Of a stretch of 64,000 nucleotides of DNA, positions 57,131 through 64,000 are shown one piece after another. A program made the translations under genes and the position numbers. How positions within the stretch are numbered: position 1 is the stretch's first letter; every line of letters starts with the position of its first letter. The stretch covers positions 1,550,001 to 1,614,000 of the forward strand of contig NC_007577.1 of NCBI RefSeq assembly GCF_000012645.1, given 5' to 3'. The DNA is from Prochlorococcus marinus str. MIT 9312. Lineage in GTDB: Bacteria > Cyanobacteriota > Cyanobacteriia > PCC-6307 > Cyanobiaceae. The notes under the pieces were generated by a model that was not told the origin of the DNA, ran no database searches, and was given only the letters and a program-made list of their open reading frames with translations.

Positions 57131-58086
57131 TATGGCTGTTGCTCGATGGCCCCTTCACCTAGACAAGTTAATAATCCACAAACACCTGCGAACTTAATGC
57201 AATCTTCTATCTCTAGTTCATTTGAAGGATAGCCAGAAGAAATTAATTTTGAAATTAAGCCAGCTAGAAAAGCATCGCCTGCACCAGTAGTATCGACAAT
57301 TTTTTGTGAAGTAGGAGTTTCGGTAATTCCCTGCAATCCATTGATATACCATGCAACGGGATTTTTCCCATCAGTTATTATTACATCTGGTCTATTAGAC
57401 AATTGTTGAGATATTCGGAAGGGATTTTCATCCTCAAAAAACAAAGTTGCTTCTTCCTTGGCAAGTTTTAAAACATTTGCATTATTTAAAAAGTTCTTGA
57501 TTAACTTAACTTTCGCGGATTTACTAATTTCTGATGAAAAACTTGAATGATCCCAAAAGACCTCTCTCCAATTCAAATCAATAACTATTTTGACTTCAAA
57601 TTTTTTAGCCTGTTCAAGAAGAAAAAAAATAGTCTCTGCTGATATTGGAGATGATAATAAGATCGTTCCTGTAACCAAATATTGTGTTTCTAGCAAAGAT
57701 TTCTCCAAATTTAAAATTTCTTTTTCGATTAATTTCTTACTAAGAACTTCGTCTGCAAAGCATGAATGAGAACTTTCCTCAAAGCCTGAAAAAAAACGAT
57801 CTCCAAATTGATCTCTATCAACATTAACCACGCGAGTAGATGAATCATTATCTAATTGCAAGAAATCTAAATTAACGTCCAATTCACTAAATTGCGTAAT
57901 AAATTTTTTTCCATAATCATCACTACCCAAACTTCCTATAAATGTTGAATCTATTTTTAATTTTCTTAATGCACAAGCAACATTAGCCGGCGCACCTCCC
58001 AAAAAATCTGTAAATCCTTGATTTGACTTATTTCTGATTCTGTCTATTAAAGCCTCTCCAATACATATGACCTTTTTCTTTTTCAT
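57088..58086 (-). CDS. PfkB-family carbohydrate kinase, fructokinase-like
   Basis: This 332-residue ribokinase-fold enzyme has the first signature GGAPANVACALRKL near residue 30, and ATP/anion-hole motif DTTGAGDAFLAGL near 266, with the catalytic Asp. STRVVNVDRDQFGDRFF resembles fructokinase lid regions. It phosphorylates a sugar, most likely fructose, but ribose or others are possible. It overlaps the 3' end of tsaE by 43 bp. Confidence 0.85.
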   Translation of the reverse strand: MKKKKVICIGEALIDRIRNKSNQGFTDFLGGAPANVACALRKLKIDSTFIGSLGSDDYGKKFITQFSELDVNLDFLQLDNDSSTRVVNVDRDQFGDRFFSGFEESSHSCFADEVLSKKLIEKEILNLEKSLLETQYLVTGTILLSSPISAETIFFLLEQAKKFEVKIVIDLNWREVFWDHSSFSSEISKSAKVKLIKNFLNNANVLKLAKEEATLFFEDENPFRISQQLSNRPDVIITDGKNPVAWYINGLQGITETPTSQKIVDTTGAGDAFLAGLISKLISSGYPSNELEIEDCIKFAGVCGLLTCLGEGAIEQQPYYEKVKKFLGSLIS

Positions 58087-58176
58087 AAAATGAAAGCTTT
58101 TTCTTAACTAAGAATAATTTATTAAAAACGAATAATTTTTTTTTGAATTAAAGTTTAATTAAAAGCATATTTCATA

Positions 58177-59091
58177 GTGTCTTTAAATAAATCTGAAACT
58201 TGGAAGTGGAAAAATTGGGAAATTTCTTGGTCTTTATCAAAAGAATCTACTTCTGAAAAAAATATTAAAATTTTATTAGTTCATGGATTTGGGGCATCAA
58301 AAAACCACTGGAGACATAATCAAGATTTCCTTGGGAAATTTTCTAACTGCTTCGCAATTGACTTACTAGGATTCGGAGAAAGCAGTCAGCCTAGTGCTTT
58401 ATTAAATTACGAACCTTATAAAGAGAATTCAATTAAATATTCATTTGATTTATGGAGTGATCAAATATCGACCTTTTGTTCAGAAGTAATAAAATCTCCT
58501 GTTTACTTGGTAGGGAACTCAATTGGTGGTGTTATTGCATTGAAAGCTGCTGAAATTCTCAAAGATAATTGTAAAGGTGTCATTTTAATTGATTGTGCGC
58601 AAAGAACTATGGATGATAAACGCTTGAAAAAAAGTGATGTTTTAATGAATTTACTTAGGCCCGTATTAAAAACATTAGTAAGACAAAGAATAATTAGTAA
58701 TACACTTTTTATGAGAGCTGCTAATCCAAAAGTTATAAAACAAATCCTAAGAAAAGCTTACCCCTCAGGAAAAAATATCGATGAAGAATTAATTGAAATT
58801 CTATATCAACCCTCTAAAAGGAAAAACTCTAAAGAAGCATTTCGTGGCTTTATTAACTTATTTGATGACTATCTTGCTCCAGACCTGTTCGATAAGGTTG
58901 ATACTCCAATCCAATTGATTTGGGGAGAAAAAGATCCTTGGGAATCCTTAAATGAAGCAAAAGAGTGGGAGAAAAAATTCAGGAATATCAAAAGATTAGA
59001 TATTATTAAAGATGCTGGTCATTGTCCCCATGATGAAAAACCTGAAGAAACCAATAAGTTAATATGTGAATTTCTTCAGGAAACAAAATAG
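58177..59091 (+). CDS. Alpha/beta hydrolase, paralogue of the 29.7-kb hydrolase
   Basis: This 304-residue alpha/beta-hydrolase has LLVHGFGASKNHWRHN, DLLGFGESSQPS, the nucleophile elbow LVGNSIGGV, LIWGEKDPWE and the His motif DAGHCPHDEKPE. It shares this whole pattern with the protein at 29708-30607. Translation starts at GTG (58177). The substrate is unknown. Its stop overlaps the sigma factor gene by 16 bp. Confidence 0.88.
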   Translation: MSLNKSETWKWKNWEISWSLSKESTSEKNIKILLVHGFGASKNHWRHNQDFLGKFSNCFAIDLLGFGESSQPSALLNYEPYKENSIKYSFDLWSDQISTFCSEVIKSPVYLVGNSIGGVIALKAAEILKDNCKGVILIDCAQRTMDDKRLKKSDVLMNLLRPVLKTLVRQRIISNTLFMRAANPKVIKQILRKAYPSGKNIDEELIEILYQPSKRKNSKEAFRGFINLFDDYLAPDLFDKVDTPIQLIWGEKDPWESLNEAKEWEKKFRNIKRLDIIKDAGHCPHDEKPEETNKLICEFLQETK

Positions 59092-60077
59092 GCTTCTACA
59101 TTATCACTAAGTCTTCTCAAACCTCTTAATCCATCTCGTTCTAGGTTTCTTACTCTATCCCTACTTATTCCTAGTACTCTTCCTATACCTGTAAGAGACA
59201 TTGGCTCATCACCATCCATTCCATATCTCATTCTTAAAACTCTACATTGCAGGTCTGGTAATTGATGCAAAAGAGAATGAAGATCGCCTCTCATACAATC
59301 CATCTCTATTTGCTCGTCTGGCAAATCCTCGCCGCCTGCTAGTAAATCTAATAAGACAGTGTCTTCACCATCGCCAACTTTTGTTTCCAGACTAACTGGC
59401 TGTCCAGCTTTGCACATCAAATCTTTAACATCTTCTTCAGGAAGCTCTACGTATTTAGCAAGTTCACTCACTGTTGGAGTTCTAGACATTTCTTGACTCA
59501 ACTCTCTTTGACCTTTTTTCAACTTATTCAACATTTCAGTTATGTGAATTGGAAGCCTTATTGCCCTACTTTTTTCAGCTATCGCTCTAGTAATGCCTTG
59601 TCTAATCCACCAGTATGCATATGTTGAAAACTTGTAGCCTCTAGCTGGATCAAATTTTTCTACACCCCTTACAAGCCCTATAGTTCCCTCCTGGATTAAA
59701 TCTAATAATTCCATATTTCTTTTAGTATATTTTTTTGCAACACTTACTACCAACCTTAAATTAGCGGCAACCATTCTTTCTTTAGCCCTTTGTCCAGCTC
59801 GCAATCGTTTCTTGATTATTGGAATTGATAAATTTAATTTGCTAGATAATTCCTCAATACTTGGCTTATCTCCTGTTAATTCAATAATTTCCAATTCTGC
59901 TCTTTCAACTTGCATATATTCTTGGACTTGCCTACCAAGAGTAATTTCTTGCTCGTGAGATAATAGAGGAACTCTACCTATATCTCTTAAATAAGATCTA
60001 ACAAGGTCAACATCATTACTAGCCTTTAAACTTGATATTGTTGCTAATTTATTCTCACTTAATGTTTCAGAAGACAT
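59076..60077 (-). CDS. Group 2 (SigA-like) RNA polymerase sigma factor
   Basis: This 333-residue sigma-70 has region 1.2 (DLVRSYLRDIGRVPLLSHEQEITLGRQV), region 2 with VAANLRLVVSVAKKYTKRNMELLDLIQEGTIGLVRGVEKFDPARGYKFSTYAYWWIRQGITRAI, region 3 and region 4.2 (MSLTGIGRVLGISRDRVRNLERDGLRGLRR). It lacks the long acidic region 1.1 of primary sigma factors, so it is an alternative group 2 sigma. I chose the ATG at 60077; an in-frame ATG 11 codons upstream (60110) is less likely. Several TTTACA-like half-sites lie upstream without HLR1 spacing. Confidence 0.9.
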   Translation of the reverse strand: MSSETLSENKLATISSLKASNDVDLVRSYLRDIGRVPLLSHEQEITLGRQVQEYMQVERAELEIIELTGDKPSIEELSSKLNLSIPIIKKRLRAGQRAKERMVAANLRLVVSVAKKYTKRNMELLDLIQEGTIGLVRGVEKFDPARGYKFSTYAYWWIRQGITRAIAEKSRAIRLPIHITEMLNKLKKGQRELSQEMSRTPTVSELAKYVELPEEDVKDLMCKAGQPVSLETKVGDGEDTVLLDLLAGGEDLPDEQIEMDCMRGDLHSLLHQLPDLQCRVLRMRYGMDGDEPMSLTGIGRVLGISRDRVRNLERDGLRGLRRLSDNVEAYFVS

Positions 60078-60178
60078 GAAAATTGAATGTTGTTTTGTAA
60101 ACAATACCATTAAGAATTGTAAAGTTAAACAAAAAAATCCACAAATTTACAAAAATGAGAATAAATACCTAGTTGATT

Positions 60179-61585
60179 TTAAATCAACGAAAGGCTTAAT
60201 AGCCATTTTGCGGTACTTAGATATATAAATACACCTGCAATATCAGTGATAGTTGTTATGAAAGGAGAGGACATTAAGGCTGGATCCAGTCTCATCCTGT
60301 CAAACAACAATGGGAGAATAGCGCCTGTTGTAGCAGCTAAAGTCGTTATAGATATTAAACTTATTCCTACTGCAGAGGCTATTAAAGGACCTTCTCCTTG
60401 CCACCAAGCGAAAGGAAATACAACTAGCATCATCAAAACACCTAATAGAGCGCCTGTGATTGCCTCCTTAACTACCGCCTTAATTGCACCAAGAGACTTC
60501 AATTTTTGAGTACTTAAACCTCTAATGACAACTGTTGAACTCTGAGCTCCAACATTTCCCCCAGTACCTATTAGCAGTGGAATAAATGCAGCTAGCAAAA
60601 CTATTTCTTTTAATATTTGATCATTCATCGCTATAACTTTTGTCGTCAAACCATTTGCCAAAACCAAAATCAACAACCACAAAATTCTTCTTCGAGCTAT
60701 CGTAAATAAACTACTTTGAAAATAATCATCTTCATCTCCAGGTTGAACTGCCCCCGCTGCATAAATATCTCTTGTGGCTTCTTGCTCTATAACATCAATT
60801 AAATCATCAACAGTTACTATCCCAACAAGTCTTTTTTCTTTATCGACAACTGGGAGCGCTAAAAAGTCATATCTTTGTATTGCTCTTGCCACCTCTTCTT
60901 GATTCGTATTAGTAGAAATATTAACTACATCTTTAGTCATAACATCTCCAATTGGCTTAGAGGGATCAGCAGTTACAAGGTCTCTCAAAGAAAGAATACC
61001 AGTTAAATGTCTTTCCTTGTCTGTAACATATAAACTATAAATTGTTTCTGTATATGGAGCTCTTTTTCTGACTAAAGCAAGAGCCTCGGCTGCCGTTTGC
61101 ATCTCTTTAAGATCTATGAATTCAGTTGTCATTAATCTTCCAGCAGTTTCAGGCTCATATCCAAGCAATTCAGCTGTTACTTTCCTTTCACCAGGACTTA
61201 GAGCAGACAGAAATTTTCTTACAACTTTTGCAGGTAATTCGTCAAAGAGTTGAACCCTATCATCAGGAGACATTTTCTCAACGATTTCTAAAACTTCTCC
61301 CGAACGAAGTCTATCCAATAAAGTTTGCTGAACTATTGGATCTAAATATTCATAAACCTCAATCGCCTCATTTTTCTTTAGTAATCGAAATGCTAATGCC
61401 TGCAATATTAATGGAAGACTTCCAATAGCATCTGCAATATCAACAGGTTGAGAAGGTTCTAAAAGTAACTTTGCCTCATCATAATTTCCTGCGACGAGCA
61501 ATTCTTCCAGTTGAATAGTAATATTTTCTCGAGTACTTAAATCTGAAGGTAAGGATGTAACAGTTTCAAGATTATCTTCATTCAT
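60179..61585 (-). CDS. mgtE: Magnesium transporter MgtE
   Basis: MgtE is a Mg2+-gated Mg2+ channel. The 468-residue protein shows the MgtE N domain (DRLRSGEVLEIVEKMSPDDRVQLFDELPAKVVRKFLSAL) and tandem CBS domains from about 140 to 265 (GRLMTTEFIDLKEMQTAAEAL, IGDVMTKDVVNI). A five-helix membrane domain follows, with LLIGTGGNVGAQSSTVVIRGL and the ion-pathway region ATTGAILPLLFDRMRLDPALMSSPFITTITDIAG. It directly follows the sigma factor gene upstream region on the same strand. Confidence 0.95.
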   Translation of the reverse strand: MNEDNLETVTSLPSDLSTRENITIQLEELLVAGNYDEAKLLLEPSQPVDIADAIGSLPLILQALAFRLLKKNEAIEVYEYLDPIVQQTLLDRLRSGEVLEIVEKMSPDDRVQLFDELPAKVVRKFLSALSPGERKVTAELLGYEPETAGRLMTTEFIDLKEMQTAAEALALVRKRAPYTETIYSLYVTDKERHLTGILSLRDLVTADPSKPIGDVMTKDVVNISTNTNQEEVARAIQRYDFLALPVVDKEKRLVGIVTVDDLIDVIEQEATRDIYAAGAVQPGDEDDYFQSSLFTIARRRILWLLILVLANGLTTKVIAMNDQILKEIVLLAAFIPLLIGTGGNVGAQSSTVVIRGLSTQKLKSLGAIKAVVKEAITGALLGVLMMLVVFPFAWWQGEGPLIASAVGISLISITTLAATTGAILPLLFDRMRLDPALMSSPFITTITDIAGVFIYLSTAKWLLSLSLI

Positions 61586-61629
61586 AAAATATAATTCCTT
61601 TTCAAAGTAACAACACCATTATATGAAAT

Positions 61630-61959
61630 CTAAGTAATTTTTCTACTTATCCAAAACCCAAAATACATTACCAATAAATTTATAATAATAATTAAATTAC
61701 AAAAAATTATGAATTTCATCAAGTCTCCTTGATTAAAAACTTTATACAAAAAATATATAAATCCGCTAAAAGATGTAAAGCACGAAAAAAAACCGCTTAA
61801 TATAATTTTTTCTATCGAGTAACTTAATCTTTTGTCAATAAAAAAACCAAAAAGTAATGATCCAATGATTGAAACAATGAAATTATTATTTATAAATAAT
61901 CTTAAAAAAGAAGCTATATAACAAGCTAAAAGAATATAAATATAAATTTTTATTTTCAT
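61630..61959 (-). CDS. crcB: CrcB/Fluc-like membrane protein, divergent second copy
   Basis: This 109-residue protein has four hydrophobic segments and retains FFSCFTSFSGF, the counterpart of the Fluc phenylalanine box, and an Arg in SFLRLF. The helix that normally carries the pore Asn (GTLxVN) reads SIIGSLLFGF, with no Asn. Its ATG at 61959 overlaps the stop of the first copy as ATGA; a longer in-frame start is at 61998. It probably forms a heterodimeric fluoride channel with the upstream copy. Confidence 0.75.
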   Translation of the reverse strand: MKIKIYIYILLACYIASFLRLFINNNFIVSIIGSLLFGFFIDKRLSYSIEKIILSGFFSCFTSFSGFIYFLYKVFNQGDLMKFIIFCNLIIIINLLVMYFGFWISRKIT

Positions 61960-62324
61960 TTTATAATTTGCATCAAATAATAACCTAAATAAAAGCATAT
62001 AAAGGAAATTATTATTACCTCGAAATAGTGAAAAAATAAATGCATAAATTTCCTCTTTTGCAATAAAACAAATAGTTGATATATAAAAGAAGAAAATGTA
62101 CTAAAACATCCTAAAAATCCAATATAAAATAACAATAATAAGTTGTTATTAGTAAGATTTAATGCTAATAAAATTCCTAAAAAAAATGATGCTATGAAAT
62201 TAACTATTGAAGTATTTTGAATATTAAAACCTATATTAATTTTTAAATTATTTTGTATGAACATCCTAAATATTAATCCAAAAGTACTCCCAAATAAAAC
62301 AAGACTTATGGCAGTAATATCCAA
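61956..62324 (-). CDS. crcB: CrcB/Fluc fluoride channel, first copy
   Basis: Fluc channels export fluoride as small dual-topology dimers. The 122-residue protein has four transmembrane segments. GLIFRMF carries the conserved Arg, SIVNFIASFFLG the pore Asn, and GFLGCFSTFSSF the Phe-box. The sequence is unusually low in GC and rich in Phe, Ile and Leu. It starts 3 bp after the SH3-like gene, with no gap that could host a fluoride riboswitch. Confidence 0.85.
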   Translation of the reverse strand: MDITAISLVLFGSTFGLIFRMFIQNNLKINIGFNIQNTSIVNFIASFFLGILLALNLTNNNLLLLFYIGFLGCFSTFSSFIYQLFVLLQKRKFMHLFFHYFEVIIISFICFYLGYYLMQIIK

Positions 62325-62327
62325 AAT

Positions 62328-64000
<1,673 letters not shown>

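Noticed and set aside
60090-60150. Several TTTACA/TGTAAA copies upstream of the sigma factor as an HLR1 cluster
   Set aside because: None has the 10-bp start-to-start spacing of HLR1, and such hexamers are expected by chance in AT-rich intergenic DNA.

Overview
The window is an AT-rich, gene-dense chromosome segment from a picocyanobacterium, almost certainly Prochlorococcus and most likely a high-light-adapted lineage. The evidence is photosystem I genes (psaD, psaC), the NDH-1 subunit ndhS, the ho1-pebA-pebB phycoerythrobilin operon, a bifunctional panC/cmk gene, cyanobacterial-type gshA and rpaB, very short intergenic gaps and strongly A/T-biased codon use. The strain cannot be named from the sequence alone. 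There is no rRNA operon, CRISPR array, transposase or integrase.

Layout. 1-3.4 kb: a truncated cobO-like gene with two P-loop modules, a LarE-type PP-loop enzyme, speD, recF (no canonical start codon) and tRNA-Arg(CCG). 3.4-13.9 kb, all on the minus strand: a GNAT-like gene, ppc, gshA, trpE, psaD, a histidine kinase with a degenerate ATP-binding domain, rodA and mrp. 14-18 kb: hemF, a putative cytochrome b6f cofactor-assembly gene, ribonuclease D, a small unknown gene and an LpxB-related glycosyltransferase that starts 12 bp from the divergent tRNA-Cys. 18.07-19.01 kb: a roughly 0.94-kb islet between the intact tRNA-Cys and a second copy of the tRNA 3' end. It holds hairpins and a 60-residue protein whose tail has the Cys/Pro/Tyr pattern of the CP12 C-terminus. 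This is the most unusual part of the window. 19-30.6 kb: two small unknown genes, purM, panC/cmk, a low-molecular-weight phosphatase, pebB-pebA-ho1, icd, a DUF1537 kinase, a sugar-phosphate epimerase and an alpha/beta hydrolase. 30.6-36.1 kb: a CPA2 antiporter preceded by a terminator-like hairpin, glgP, two hypotheticals, tRNA-Arg(CCT) and rnpB. 36.1-45.1 kb: rnc, ndhS, rimM, glmS, psaC, acpP-fabF-tkt and thiC with a TPP riboswitch. 45.1-54.1 kb: an M20 amidohydrolase, a TPR lipoprotein-like or secreted protein, ruvB, smpB, lysS, rpaB and mreB-mreC-mreD. 54.2-64 kb: ssb, a DedA protein, ahcY, tsaE, a PfkB-family kinase, a second alpha/beta hydrolase, a group 2 sigma factor, mgtE, a tandem crcB pair, an SH3-like secreted protein and the truncated gyrB.

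Most genes are core housekeeping: carbon entry and storage (ppc, tkt, icd, glgP), photosystem I and pigment synthesis (psaD, psaC, hemF, ho1, pebA, pebB), cell shape (rodA, mreBCD), DNA repair and topology (recF, ruvB, ssb, gyrB) and RNA processing (rnpB, rnc, rnd, rimM, smpB). Accessory character is confined to the tRNA-Cys islet and perhaps the Cys-rich 55-residue gene beside it. Coordinates, motifs and repeats were read from the sequence. Family assignments rest on recognised motifs and were not checked by database search.
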